A DNA stretch of 48,740 nt. It comes from Peptococcaceae bacterium UBA5752. Lineage in GTDB: Bacteria > Bacillota > Dehalobacteriia > UBA4068. Shown piece after piece: positions 40,832 through 48,740 of this stretch. The position numbers were made by a program, and so were the translations under genes. The stretch spans positions 1-48,740 of the forward strand of contig DIFI01000003.1 in assembly GCA_002419055.1 (NCBI GenBank), in the 5' to 3' direction. Each line of letters starts with the position of its first letter. Position 1 is the stretch's first letter. The notes under the pieces were generated by a model. The model did not search any database and was not told the DNA's origin. It saw only the letters and a list, made by a program, of their open reading frames with translations.

Positions 40832-40857
40832 ATACCCTTTATTAGGGTATTTTTATT
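40832..40857. terminator. second small hairpin with T tail
   Basis: ATACCCT, a 5-nt loop, AGGGTAT and then TTTTATTT. It may be a back-up terminator; on its own it is weak. Confidence 0.4.
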
Positions 40858-40954
40858 TATAAAATTTCCACATAGACCGTTTTATTGGACAGGCTACAGC
40901 ATATAATGCAAATGTAAAGTAATTTTGTAACGAAATATCAGGAGGCGCTTTAAT

Positions 40955-41419
40955 ATGAATAGACTAAAAAACATCCGTCCTATTCGGGTAACCTTATTGA
41001 TTGCAGCGATATTTATGGTGTTGTTTGCCGGATCAATGCTGACAACCGATAACAGTTTGGCTGCTGCCAGCGAAAACATAAAGATTATGGATCAAAATGG
41101 TATTGATGTTAGTTTTTGCGGTTTCAATTATGATGGTTTCGTAGGACCTGAAGCCGGACTTTTGATCGAAAATAACAGCGATCATAGCTATATTATTCAA
41201 GCCGAAAACGTACAGGTCAACGGCATAGCCATCTCGCCGATTTTCTCTTGCCAAATTGCCAGCGGTCAGAAACTGACTGACGCAATTATTATCAGTGATT
41301 GGAAACTGGATGAGTATGGGATTACTACTATTGATACAATTGAATTTAATTTTGTGGTTTTTGACAGCGACAACTGGTATGATGATTTTTATTCCGACAA
41401 TATTTGTCTTAATATCTAA
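40955..41419 (+). CDS. small exported protein of unknown function
   Basis: 154 residues with a long hydrophobic N-terminus (about 13-31) and likely signal cleavage near LAAASE. The remaining ~115 residues look like a single beta-sandwich (IDVSFCGFNYDG, GLLIENNSDHSYIIQAENVQVNG). Proteins of this shape are common in Firmicutes and resemble DUF-type immunoglobulin-like domains, but I cannot name one. AGGAGG lies 10 nt before the ATG, supporting expression. Confidence 0.6.
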   Translation: MNRLKNIRPIRVTLLIAAIFMVLFAGSMLTTDNSLAAASENIKIMDQNGIDVSFCGFNYDGFVGPEAGLLIENNSDHSYIIQAENVQVNGIAISPIFSCQIASGQKLTDAIIISDWKLDEYGITTIDTIEFNFVVFDSDNWYDDFYSDNICLNI

Positions 41420-41505
41420 AAAAATTACCATCATTTACAAGCAAGATTTACTGATATATAATTTATTTGTTAATTGTTTCTTATTGTTTTGTAACGGAGG
41501 TAGCT

Positions 41506-42411
41506 ATGCCCCATCAATTTGCGGATTATTTGGTTGTCGGTATTTCATCGCGGGCGCTCTTTGATGTGGAAGAGGAAAACCGCATTTACAGCGAACAGGG
41601 TCTGCCGGCTTACTGTGAATATCAGCGGGCTCATGAGCATGATATTCTGCAGCCCGGCGCCGGTTTCCCGCTTGTGAAGGCGCTGCTGCGGCTTAATCAG
41701 CTGATTCCCGGTCAACGCAAAACGGAAATCATTGTCATGTCTAAAAATGCTGCCGATACCAGCTTGAGGATTTTTAATTCAATTGAACATTACGGCCTTG
41801 ATATATCGCGTTCGGCATTGACTGGAGGTAGTAGTTTATCGGCTTATCTGACTGCCTTTAAAACAGACCTCTTTCTTTCCGCCGATGCCGATGATGTACA
41901 GGATGCTATTAACGCTAATATCGCGGCCGGTATTATTTGTACCGGTTCTCACCCCCAAATTGATGCTAATCGAGAAATTACTCAGTTGCGCATTGCTTTT
42001 GATGGCGATGCGGTACTTTTTTCGCCGGAATCGGAGCGGATTTATCAAGAGCAAGGGATGGAAGCTTTTCAAAAACACGAACGGGAAAATGCTCATACCC
42101 CATTAGCTGCCGGTCCTTTTGCGCTGCTGCTCAAATCGTTGTCGTATTTACAACAGCAATTCGCCTCCCAGGGTGCGCCGATCCGTACCGCGTTGGTTAC
42201 GGCTCGTAATGCGCCCGCCCATGAACGGGTAGTATTGACTTTAAGAGAATGGAATATCAATGTTGATGAGACTTTTTTCCTCGGCGGTATGGAAAAAAGC
42301 GCAGTATTAAAAGCCTTTGGCGCCGATATTTTTTTTGACGATCAATCATTACATACCGATCAGGCAGCACAATATGTCCCTGCTGCGCGTGTGCCCTATA
42401 AGCAGGGATAA
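41506..42411 (+). CDS. cytosolic 5'-nucleotidase (NT5C1-like)
   Basis: 301 residues resembling the IMP/AMP-type 5'-nucleotidase family with two similar halves. The N-terminal half has VVGISSRALFDVEEENRIY and the C-terminal half LRIAFDGDAVLFSPESERIYQ, the latter holding a haloacid-dehalogenase-like DxD (FDGDAV). ALTGGSSLSAYLTAFKTDLFLSA and FFLGGMEKSAVLKAFGADIFFDDQ are matching segments. It would dephosphorylate nucleoside monophosphates in the cytoplasm. The ATG at 41506 has ACGGAGG upstream. A damaged copy of its 3' end occurs again at 43186-43406. Confidence 0.78.
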   Translation: MPHQFADYLVVGISSRALFDVEEENRIYSEQGLPAYCEYQRAHEHDILQPGAGFPLVKALLRLNQLIPGQRKTEIIVMSKNAADTSLRIFNSIEHYGLDISRSALTGGSSLSAYLTAFKTDLFLSADADDVQDAINANIAAGIICTGSHPQIDANREITQLRIAFDGDAVLFSPESERIYQEQGMEAFQKHERENAHTPLAAGPFALLLKSLSYLQQQFASQGAPIRTALVTARNAPAHERVVLTLREWNINVDETFFLGGMEKSAVLKAFGADIFFDDQSLHTDQAAQYVPAARVPYKQG

Positions 42412-42474
42412 ATATATTTCATTGATAGACAGAAATTTAACAGCTCAGACCAAATATATTTTTCGAGGTGTATT

Positions 42475-43152
42475 GTGGAACGTCCAATTATTAGCATAGA
42501 AAATTATCTGGAAGAACTAGTACGGATATTGAAACAGGAATTTTGCAGCCGTCTGTTGTATGTCGGATTGCAGGGCAGCTATGGCAGAGGCGAGGCCGAT
42601 GATAACAGTGATATTGACATTATGGTTGTGCTTGACGATATGCAAATTGCAGATATAGATAAATACCGGCAAATCATATTGTCGCTGGAGCATGGAGACA
42701 AATCCTGCGGGTTTATCTGCGGGCAAAGCGAGCTTGCCAACTGGAACGCCTGCGAAATCTGTCATCTCGCGCATACAACCGAGGATTATTTCGGTACGCT
42801 GACAACGCTCGTTCCTTCATATACGATGGAGGATGTAAGGATGTACATAAAAATCAGCGCCGGAAATTTATATCACGCAATCTGCCACAGCTATATACAT
42901 TCCCCGAGCCGGAACAATCAGGAATGGTTAAGAGCTTCCTATAAGTCCGTCTTTTTCATTTTACAGAACGTTTTTTACCTGCGTAACGGTGAATTTATCA
43001 GGACGCAAAAAGAGTTGCTTTCCCGTTTGGATGAGATAGACCGAGAAGTTTTGGCGACTGCATTATTACTAAAAACCCAGGAAGAACACGATTTTGAGGA
43101 GGCATATTCGTTACTGTTTGATTGGTGCAAAATGATTTTGCAGACGATATGA
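42475..43152 (+). CDS. nucleotidyltransferase-domain protein
   Basis: 225 residues. The N-terminal ~100 residues are a Pol-beta-like nucleotidyltransferase domain with the full GS...DxD signature: G34-S35, then D46 and D48 in SDIDIMVVL. The C-terminal half is helical (about 120-225), like the substrate domain of aminoglycoside adenylyltransferases or HEPN-like partners. It could modify a small molecule, a protein or a toxin partner; no resistance phenotype can be claimed. The GTG start has CGAGGTG upstream. It sits between the nucleotidase gene and a relic of a second nucleotidase copy, so it probably arrived by recombination. Confidence 0.7.
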   Translation: MERPIISIENYLEELVRILKQEFCSRLLYVGLQGSYGRGEADDNSDIDIMVVLDDMQIADIDKYRQIILSLEHGDKSCGFICGQSELANWNACEICHLAHTTEDYFGTLTTLVPSYTMEDVRMYIKISAGNLYHAICHSYIHSPSRNNQEWLRASYKSVFFILQNVFYLRNGEFIRTQKELLSRLDEIDREVLATALLLKTQEEHDFEEAYSLLFDWCKMILQTI

Positions 43153-43185
43153 TCAAAATTGGCAAGGCAGAAACCAGCAACTTTT

Positions 43186-43406
43186 GTTACGGCGCGTAAC
43201 GCGCCCGCCCATGAACGGTGGTATTGACTTTAAGAGTATGGAATATCAATGTTGACGAGATTTTTTTCCTCGGCGGTATGGGAAAAAGTGCGGTATTAAA
43301 AGCCGTTGGCGCCGATATATTTTTTGACGATCAATCGCTACATACCGATCAGGCAGCACAATATGTCCCTGCCGCGCGTGTGCCCTATAAGCAGGGGAAG
43401 AATTAG
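43186..43406 (+). pseudogene. 3' relic of a second 5'-nucleotidase gene
   Basis: Positions 43186-43399 match 42196-42408, the 3' end of the intact nucleotidase gene, with 15 substitutions and one missing base (ACGGTGG against ACGGGTAG), about 92% identity. The missing base breaks the frame near the start; downstream the peptide still reads FFLGGMGKSAVLKAVGADIF to the end. About half of the differences are silent third-position changes, so the copy had evolved as a working gene before it was truncated. Confidence 0.85.
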
Positions 43407-43462
43407 TTCCCATGGTAAACCCTGATTTATTTGATTTATAGGTGCAAAGGAGGATGCAATCA

Positions 43463-44344
43463 ATGAGCCTGATAAACAAGTTGTTTGGAAAGAAGAGTGA
43501 ATATCAACCCTCGACGTCTCCTGCTGCCGATAATTTCGCTTCGCAGCAAACGAGGTCAAGCGGAGTGGATGTAAACAAGCCGGTGGAGAATCCCAAGCTG
43601 AAGGCACTGTTTGAGCAGTTACAGCAGCAACAGACAGATGAACTTATAAATCAGGTGTTTGAGGAAATCGCGGTTCGGGCTCATTTCTTATCGGTTATTA
43701 TGCTTTCTGAGGAACCCCAGCATAACGACGACGGTACCGCAACTTTTCGACAGGGCAGCGTCATGCAATTCCCCATGCTTACCACGCAGGACGGAAAACA
43801 TTTCTACCCTGCATTTACCGATTGGGGAGAGCTTTTAAAGTGGAGGCAGATAGAAACCCCTAAAACACTGATCTTATCCTTTGACGACTATGCGACTATG
43901 GTTCTGCAAAAAGAGGAAACAGATGGTGTTATCATTAATCCGTTCGGTGACAATTTTCTTCTGGATCGTCCGCTGCTGGCTCACCTGAAGACACAAAAGG
44001 ATCTGAACACAAAGGGCGTATCCCAACAGACCATTACGAAGGAAACGCAGGTTCTACTGGGTGAACCAAAGGAATACCCCACCGCAATGATAGCAGCAAT
44101 TTTAGATTTTTTAAAGCGAAAAACCGAGGTTCAACGGGCTTGGCTTCGTCTGATGGTACGGGATAACGAGCAAAGTTATCTGCTTGTTGTTGAGTTTTCC
44201 GGCGATAAAGATGACTTATTCGGAGGCATTGCTAGCGTGGCCATACCCTACTTAAAAGAAATGTATATTGACATGATTCCGTATAGGGATGGATTTGGTA
44301 AAGATGCGGTGGAAGGCGTGCAGCCCTTTTATAATAGAAAGTAA
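43463..44344 (+). CDS. SseB-like protein
   Basis: 293 residues matching the enhanced-serine-sensitivity protein family. The N-terminal SseB domain (about 40-165) contains KALFEQLQQQQTDELINQ, GSVMQFPMLTTQDGKHFYPAFTDWGEL and DYATMVLQKEETDGVIINPFGDNFLL. The C-terminal SseB domain (about 180-290) contains VLLGEPKEYPTAMIAAILDFLK and RDGFGKDAVEGVQPFY. The biochemical role is not established; some homologues sit with secretion or stress genes. The ATG at 43463 lies 9 nt after AAAGGAGG; the upstream GTG and ATG overlap or touch that site. Confidence 0.82.
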   Translation: MSLINKLFGKKSEYQPSTSPAADNFASQQTRSSGVDVNKPVENPKLKALFEQLQQQQTDELINQVFEEIAVRAHFLSVIMLSEEPQHNDDGTATFRQGSVMQFPMLTTQDGKHFYPAFTDWGELLKWRQIETPKTLILSFDDYATMVLQKEETDGVIINPFGDNFLLDRPLLAHLKTQKDLNTKGVSQQTITKETQVLLGEPKEYPTAMIAAILDFLKRKTEVQRAWLRLMVRDNEQSYLLVVEFSGDKDDLFGGIASVAIPYLKEMYIDMIPYRDGFGKDAVEGVQPFYNRK

Positions 44345-44383
44345 ACGCTCAACAAACTTGACATCCACAGGGGGATATGATTC

Positions 44384-44602
44384 ATGAATTCTCCATATTT
44401 TCACCCAAGTGCAAAAATAATCGGATACTCGCCTATCAAATTTGGCAATTATTGCAGTGTGGGGTTCCTGCAGGAAGAATATGTTTTAGAAATTCTTGTT
44501 GGTATCTGTGACGCACCAGAGTACTATCCAATCTCACAGGAAGAGTTTGATGCTTTTGGTGCATGGAAAGAACAATATAGAGTATATTGTAAAGGAAATT
44601 AA
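44384..44602 (+). CDS. small hypothetical protein
   Basis: 72 residues without a signal peptide, starting MNSPYFHPSAKIIGY and rich in aromatic residues (Tyr, Phe, Trp). I recognise no family. GGGGG lies ~9 nt before the ATG. It is 39 nt downstream of sseB and likely shares its transcript. It could be the remnant of a longer protein. Confidence 0.45.
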   Translation: MNSPYFHPSAKIIGYSPIKFGNYCSVGFLQEEYVLEILVGICDAPEYYPISQEEFDAFGAWKEQYRVYCKGN

Positions 44603-44701
44603 GAACATAAAATGCATATACAGCTCATATAAACCTGCTTCAAGCTAGTGCTTTTTGTCCCATACAAATCATAGTAAGTTGGGGGAGCAACATGGTTTTG
44701 A

Positions 44702-44729
44702 TATATAATTCTCTCAAAAGAATTATATA
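44702..44729. promoter_or_regulatory. 11-bp-arm palindrome before the XRE gene
   Basis: TATATAATTCT and AGAATTATATA flank a 6-nt spacer, perfectly symmetrical, and end 14 nt before the ATG of the HTH gene. A TATAAT lies in the left arm. This is what an autoregulatory operator would look like. Confidence 0.5.
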
Positions 44730-44743
44730 GAGGTGATAGCGAA

Positions 44744-44980
44744 ATGAAGCCGAGAAAATTACCGCTGGGAGATATGAATATTATCGGGGCAAACATAACA
44801 AGCGTACGATTAGCGGAAGGCATCAAACAAAAAGACTTACTGGCAAAGCTTCAATCTGCCGGTATGGAAATATCGGAATCTTGCCTGTCAAAAATTGAAG
44901 GACAAACGCGAATGGTAACTGACAAAGAGCTTGTTTTAATTTCTAATGCGTTAGGGGTTAGTCCAAAAGATTTGCTATAA
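44744..44980 (+). CDS. XRE-family (Cro/CI-type) HTH regulator
   Basis: 78 residues, essentially a lone HTH_3 DNA-binding domain. N-terminal NIIGANITSVRLAEGIKQKDLLAKLQ is helices 1-2, ISESCLSKIEGQTR is the recognition helix, and TDKELVLISNALGVSPKDLL closes the domain. GAGGTGA lies upstream, directly after a perfect inverted repeat that probably is its own operator. No toxin or phage gene is adjacent. The targets may be its own promoter or nearby accessory genes. Confidence 0.85.
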   Translation: MKPRKLPLGDMNIIGANITSVRLAEGIKQKDLLAKLQSAGMEISESCLSKIEGQTRMVTDKELVLISNALGVSPKDLL

Positions 44981-45018
44981 AGAATTATCAAAGAAATTTT
45001 AGATTGATATTAATAAAT

Positions 45019-45056
45019 AAACCGCTGACTAACAATAATTATTAGTCGGCGGTTTT
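45019..45056. terminator. bidirectional terminator
   Basis: Near-perfect arms AACCGCTGACTAA and TTAGTCGGCGGTT (one G-T pair) have A-rich sequence on the left and TTTT on the right. It serves both the XRE gene and the convergent antiporter gene. Confidence 0.8.
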
Positions 45057-45097
45057 AAGCAATTTTGCGGGTGTAATAAACGGTTTTATAAATTGAA

Positions 45098-47380
45098 CTA
45101 AATCAAATCGGATTGGACGAGAGATTTGGCCATTTTTTGCGTGCCGAGTACCCAGATTAGATCATCGGTATTTAGCTGCATATTTGGGTTGGGATTGAGT
45201 ATCGGATATAAATTTCTTTCCAGCCCCAGCAAATAGCAGTTCCAGCGTTTTTTGATTTGTGAATCTTTGATACTGACTCCGGCTAGCCCGGATTCTTTTT
45301 CTACTTTAACCGCATAGCAAAGCAATTGGTCTTCTTCCTCGTATTGATCCTGAGAAGTAATGAACTGATAGAGCGTAGGAAAGATTGCACAGTTATCCTC
45401 ATTGCACAGATACGGCAATGCTATGCGGATGTTGTTGATATCTCTTTCAGTGCCAACAATGAAAATCTGGTCGCCGCCTAAAAGCTTTTCGTAGCCTTCG
45501 GGGATATTGATATGTCTTTTGCCGCGGATAATTTTGATTACCTGTACCTTATAAATGGCGCCCCAGCCTAAATCAGCCAGGGTTTTATTTACACATTCGT
45601 AGCTATGATCGCAACGGAAGCTGGCAACCCGCAGTTGTTGGTCAAGCCAATCATGGGCATTTTCACCGTCCCGCTGCTGCAAATGCAGCTCGTTGAGGTT
45701 GGCAAGAAATTTGGCTTCGAACTGGAGATAGCGGCCAATCAGCCAGTTGGAACGGTTAATCAGTATCACTATTGCCACCGCAATTGCCAGCAGTAACAGT
45801 GATGGCAAAGAAAGAATAGTTAATAACGGCGTCAGTACCAAGCCGATGGTAATCGCAAAACGTATTATTATCAAAACTATCAGAGGCAGATGATTGGACT
45901 TGCTCTTGACCCACAAAGAAACAAAATAATAATTGCGGTTATAAAAAAGCATTGGCTTTAAAAAGGGTGACATGGCAATCAATATTACTGCCGTAACAGC
46001 AAACTTATCAAATGGCTGCGGCAGGTATTGACCGACCAGCGGCAAGAGCCATGAAATTCCCACGACATTAATACCTAAAACAATTATCACATATACAAAC
46101 ATGCGGGAAAAACATTGTTTGATATAATTTTGCCAGTCGCTGTCCTTTTCTGTTTCGCTTTGCTCCTCGGATGTATAACGATTGAGTTTGTTTAACCAAT
46201 TTTCCGGCAGTCGTTTTTGCAGCCATTGGTAAAATTTTTCGGAATGACCGATAAAAAACGGTGTGGTAAAAGTGGTAATTACAGAAACCGCTACAACGAT
46301 CGGATAAAGAAAATCAGCGGTGACTCCTAGTGTTAAACCAAGCGAGGCGATAATAAAGGCAAATTCACCGATCTGCGCTAACGAAAAGCTGCTGCGAATC
46401 GCTAAATGTAATGATTGACCGCTCAGCATCAATCCTAATGCTGGGAAAATCAATTTACCGATAATCACAAGAGCTGTAATCAGCAATATCGACGGTAAAT
46501 AATGGTAGATCAATATTGGATCGACCATCATACCGACGGAGATAAAAAACACCGCTCCAAACAGGTCTTTAACCGGCGTGATTAAACGTTCGACGCGGTT
46601 GCCGTGAATGGTGCCGGCCAGCAGAGAGCCTGCCAAAAAAGCGCCCAAGGCGGAGGAAAAGCCAATATAATTGGCTAACAATACCATGCCTAAGCACATG
46701 CCCAACGCAACAATCAACAATGTTTCGTCATTCATCAGTCTATGGGTTTTTTTGAGTAAAGTGGGAACCAGATAAATGCCGAGAATCAGCCATAGTGCAA
46801 GATAGAATACCATTTTAGCTATATTAAACAGCAATGTGCCGCCGTTGATGTTTTGGCTGACGGCAATTGTGGAAAGGATAATCATTAAAAAGATGGCTAA
46901 GATATCTTCCATTACGAGGATACCAAAGACAACTTGAGCAAATTTCTCTCTTTTTAATTTTAAATCTTCAAAGGCTTTAATGATGATGGTAGTGGAGGAT
47001 ATAGCGATAATCCCGCCAAAGAAAAGGCTGTTCATAAATGACCAACCCAGCAATTGACCGGCAAAAAAACCAATTATGCCCATGCCGGTTACTTCGGTGA
47101 TTGTGGTGATAATAGCTGTGCCACCGACGCGGGCCAGCTTATGGAGGTTAAACTCTAAGCCGAGAGAAAACATCAGTATGATGATACCGATATTGCTCCA
47201 GACATTAATATTGGCCATATCGGCGACATTGGGAAACATGCTAAAATAAGGACCGGTAATCATACCTGCCACAATGTAGCCTAAAACCAGCGGCTGTTTG
47301 ATTTTTTTAAACAGCAATGTGGTAATGCTGGCAACAATTAATATCAATGCTAAATCTGATATTAGTGTTGGTAGGTGCAT
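45098..47380 (-). CDS. Kef-type K+/H+ (CPA2) antiporter with RCK_C domains
   Basis: 760 residues. The N-terminal ~385 residues form a Na+/H+ exchanger domain of 12-13 helices, with ALGAFLAGSLLAG and IAISSTTIIIKAFEDL as typical segments. A second membrane region (about 425-545, four helices) is unusual and may be an extra channel-like or scaffold module. Two cytoplasmic RCK_C (TrkA-C) domains follow (about 585-665 and 680-760: GWGAIYKVQVIKIIRGKRHINIPEGYEKLLGGDQIFIVG, then LLCYAVKVEKESGLAGVSI). No nucleotide-binding RCK_N motif (GxGxxG) was seen. It probably exchanges K+ or Na+ for protons. GGAGGTAACC precedes the ATG. Confidence 0.85.
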   Translation of the reverse strand: MHLPTLISDLALILIVASITTLLFKKIKQPLVLGYIVAGMITGPYFSMFPNVADMANINVWSNIGIIILMFSLGLEFNLHKLARVGGTAIITTITEVTGMGIIGFFAGQLLGWSFMNSLFFGGIIAISSTTIIIKAFEDLKLKREKFAQVVFGILVMEDILAIFLMIILSTIAVSQNINGGTLLFNIAKMVFYLALWLILGIYLVPTLLKKTHRLMNDETLLIVALGMCLGMVLLANYIGFSSALGAFLAGSLLAGTIHGNRVERLITPVKDLFGAVFFISVGMMVDPILIYHYLPSILLITALVIIGKLIFPALGLMLSGQSLHLAIRSSFSLAQIGEFAFIIASLGLTLGVTADFLYPIVVAVSVITTFTTPFFIGHSEKFYQWLQKRLPENWLNKLNRYTSEEQSETEKDSDWQNYIKQCFSRMFVYVIIVLGINVVGISWLLPLVGQYLPQPFDKFAVTAVILIAMSPFLKPMLFYNRNYYFVSLWVKSKSNHLPLIVLIIIRFAITIGLVLTPLLTILSLPSLLLLAIAVAIVILINRSNWLIGRYLQFEAKFLANLNELHLQQRDGENAHDWLDQQLRVASFRCDHSYECVNKTLADLGWGAIYKVQVIKIIRGKRHINIPEGYEKLLGGDQIFIVGTERDINNIRIALPYLCNEDNCAIFPTLYQFITSQDQYEEEDQLLCYAVKVEKESGLAGVSIKDSQIKKRWNCYLLGLERNLYPILNPNPNMQLNTDDLIWVLGTQKMAKSLVQSDLI

Positions 47381-47415
47381 GGTTACCTCCTTGTCATAAC
47401 ACTGGATCTAATTTT

Positions 47416-47444
47416 AGTATAATTGATATCGGTAATTAATGCAA
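47416..47444 (-). promoter_or_regulatory. antiporter promoter
   Basis: On the minus strand TTGCAT (47439-47444) and TATACT (47416-47421) are 17 nt apart, about 35 nt before the start codon. Confidence 0.55.
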
Positions 47445-47464
47445 ATTCAAATAAGCAGCATCTC

Positions 47465-47493
47465 TTTACTTATGGAAGAGTGTCGGATATAAT
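47465..47493 (+). promoter_or_regulatory. aminotransferase promoter
   Basis: TTTACT (47465-47470) and TATAAT (47488-47493) are 17 nt apart. RNA would start near 47500, too close to the ATG at 47508 for a ribosome site, which favours the GTG at 47526. Confidence 0.55.
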
Positions 47494-47525
47494 AATTCTC
47501 ATACATAATGAAAGAAGTGAAGATT

Positions 47526-48683
47526 GTGCTAAATTATGATAAAATCTATTCCCGCAAGCTCGATGATATCAAACCCTTGGCTATCGGCAAATTCTTTGCG
47601 GTTGGTCCTGATGTAGTGTCACTCGGTATCGGCGAGCCGGACTTTGTTACGCCAATGTCTGCCTGTCAGGGTGGTATTGATTCGCTGTTGGCCGGACATA
47701 CGGCTTACGCGCCGACTATGGGTGTTACTGAACTGCGGCAAGAAATAGCGATGTATCTAAAGCGACGGTTTGCGCTTGATTATGTGCTGGACGATGTGTT
47801 ATTGACGGTAGGCGCATCGGAAGGGCTTGATAGCATTATCCGTGCATTTATTGAAAAAGGTGATGAAGTAATCATCCCATCCCCATCTTTTTCCTGCTAT
47901 ATACCGATCGTCAGTTTGGCTGGCGGCGTGCCGGTTAATATTGATACTTATGCTGAGGATGGTTTTAAGCTGCAGGCGGCTGCTCTTAAGGCGGCCATTA
48001 CTCCAAAAACAAAAATAGTGTTACTATCCTATCCCAATAATCCTACCGGTGCTGATATGACTGCTGATGATTATATTGAAATCGCCGAGGTTTTAAGAGG
48101 CACTGATATATTGGTGCTTTGCGATGAGATTTATGCCGAGTTGTGTTATACCGGCAAGCATAGCTGTCTGGCAAATATCGCGGATATGCGCGAGCGGTCA
48201 ATTTATCTCAGCGGTTTTTCTAAGGCTTACGCGATGACCGGCTGGCGTCTTGGTTATGTAGCAGCGCCGCAGCCTTTGCTTAAACAAATCAGCAAAGTTC
48301 ATCAGTTTGCAGTGATGAGTGCGCCGACAGTAGCGCAGTATGCAGCGATTGCAGCGCTCAAGCAATGTGATCAAGATGTTAAGGCTATGGTCAGCGAATA
48401 TGATAAGCGCAGACGTTTTGTTTATCAGCAGTTGAATAACATGGGGCTCGATTGTTATGAGCCGGAAGGCGCGTTTTATATCTTCCCTTCTATTAAGAAA
48501 ACGGGTTTATCCTCAGAAGAGTTTGCCGATAAATTGTTGGAAGAGGCTAAAGTGGCGGTGGTACCTGGAACCGGTTTTGGACCGGCGGGTGAGGGGTTCG
48601 TGCGTATCTCCTATGCTTATAGTATGGAGACTTTAGCGGAAGCAATGCAACGACTGGCTGATTTTGTTGCCAAAGTTAGCTGA
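47526..48683 (+). CDS. class I/II PLP aminotransferase
   Basis: 385 residues of the aspartate/aromatic aminotransferase fold type I. Seen in order: LGIGEPDFVTP, the Asn region SYPNNPTGADM, CDEIYAEL with the PLP aspartate, the Schiff-base lysine in SGFSKAYAMTGWRLGYV, and the carboxylate-binding arginine near GFVRISYAYS. It fits the PatA/AspC-like group of Firmicutes; the amino donor is uncertain (aspartate, aromatic or branched-chain). The GTG at 47526 is preferred over the ATG at 47508 because of the promoter position and a weak GAAAGAAG site. A very strong terminator follows the stop. Confidence 0.85.
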   Translation: MLNYDKIYSRKLDDIKPLAIGKFFAVGPDVVSLGIGEPDFVTPMSACQGGIDSLLAGHTAYAPTMGVTELRQEIAMYLKRRFALDYVLDDVLLTVGASEGLDSIIRAFIEKGDEVIIPSPSFSCYIPIVSLAGGVPVNIDTYAEDGFKLQAAALKAAITPKTKIVLLSYPNNPTGADMTADDYIEIAEVLRGTDILVLCDEIYAELCYTGKHSCLANIADMRERSIYLSGFSKAYAMTGWRLGYVAAPQPLLKQISKVHQFAVMSAPTVAQYAAIAALKQCDQDVKAMVSEYDKRRRFVYQQLNNMGLDCYEPEGAFYIFPSIKKTGLSSEEFADKLLEEAKVAVVPGTGFGPAGEGFVRISYAYSMETLAEAMQRLADFVAKVS

Positions 48684-48685
48684 TT

Positions 48686-48740
48686 AGAATATAAAAAGGA
48701 AGGTGCGAATATTTAATTCGCACCTTCCTTTTTATATTCT
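48686..48740. terminator. 25-bp perfect-stem terminator
   Basis: Arms 48686-48710 and 48716-48740 are exact reverse complements around a 5-nt loop. The stem contains AAAAAGGAAGGTGCGAA on one side and its complement with TTTTT on the other. It terminates the aminotransferase gene and could work in both directions; the window ends with its last base. Confidence 0.9.

Noticed and set aside
1..48740. CRISPR arrays, tRNAs, rRNAs, insertion sequences
   Set aside because: No regular spacer-repeat pattern, no tRNA T-loop signature in gene-free gaps and no transposase were found by eye. A tRNAscan or covariance run was not possible.

Overview
The window is the chromosomal origin region, plus flanking housekeeping and accessory genes, of an anaerobic, moderately low-GC Firmicute-type bacterium. 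Four things point there: the dnaA-dnaN-recF side and the rpmH-rnpA-yidD-yidC-jag-mnmE-mnmG-rsmG-parA-parB side diverging around a DnaA-box-rich gap; strong AGGAGG ribosome sites; sigma-A type promoters; and oxygen-defence genes typical of anaerobes (NADH:rubredoxin oxidoreductase, rubredoxin, flavodiiron protein). The exact lineage (Clostridia or Negativicutes-like) cannot be fixed from these genes.

Layout. 1-0.93 kb: the 3' part of a Gly-Gly-X repeat protein and a small basic protein. 0.92-5.63 kb (minus strand): dnaA, dnaN, recF and murI as one operon. 5.63-5.94 kb: oriC-like gap. 5.94-14.5 kb (plus strand): the conserved rpmH-to-parB segment with two parS sites. 14.6-26.5 kb: cysteine desulfurase, a Ca-type P-ATPase, mtnA plus a class II aldolase (methylthioribose salvage), a polysaccharide deacetylase, a zinc-ribbon membrane protein, the NROR-rubredoxin-FprA oxygen-reduction operon, an allantoinase/dihydroorotase-like hydrolase and thiamine pyrophosphokinase. 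27.2-31.4 kb: cysE, divergent from a compact aromatic operon in which two genes are fusions (amidohydrolase-DAHP synthase and AroE-AroK), followed by aroQ. 31.5-35.2 kb: a cysteine-rich protein, a soluble histidine kinase, a 690-bp extremely AT-rich gap with paired DnaA boxes, an orphan MetH-activation-like protein and an atypical thioredoxin reductase. 35.2-39.0 kb: FemX-like transferase, alanine racemase, zinc protein and class II aldolase. 39.3-45.0 kb: accessory block with a three-domain secreted protein ending in a chagasin-like domain, a small exported protein, a 5'-nucleotidase, a nucleotidyltransferase flanked by a relic of a second nucleotidase copy, SseB, and an XRE regulator behind a palindrome. 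45.1-48.7 kb: a Kef-type antiporter and an aminotransferase closed by a 25-bp perfect terminator stem.

Features most worth follow-up: the amidohydrolase-DAHP synthase fusion; a hairpin that appears to bring the yidC Shine-Dalgarno into register; the DnaA-box/Spo0A-like-box gap upstream of a sporulation-type kinase; the thioredoxin reductase that lacks NADPH-binding motifs; and an orphan structured RNA candidate between cysE and the aromatic operon. No CRISPR array, tRNA, rRNA or insertion sequence was recognised.
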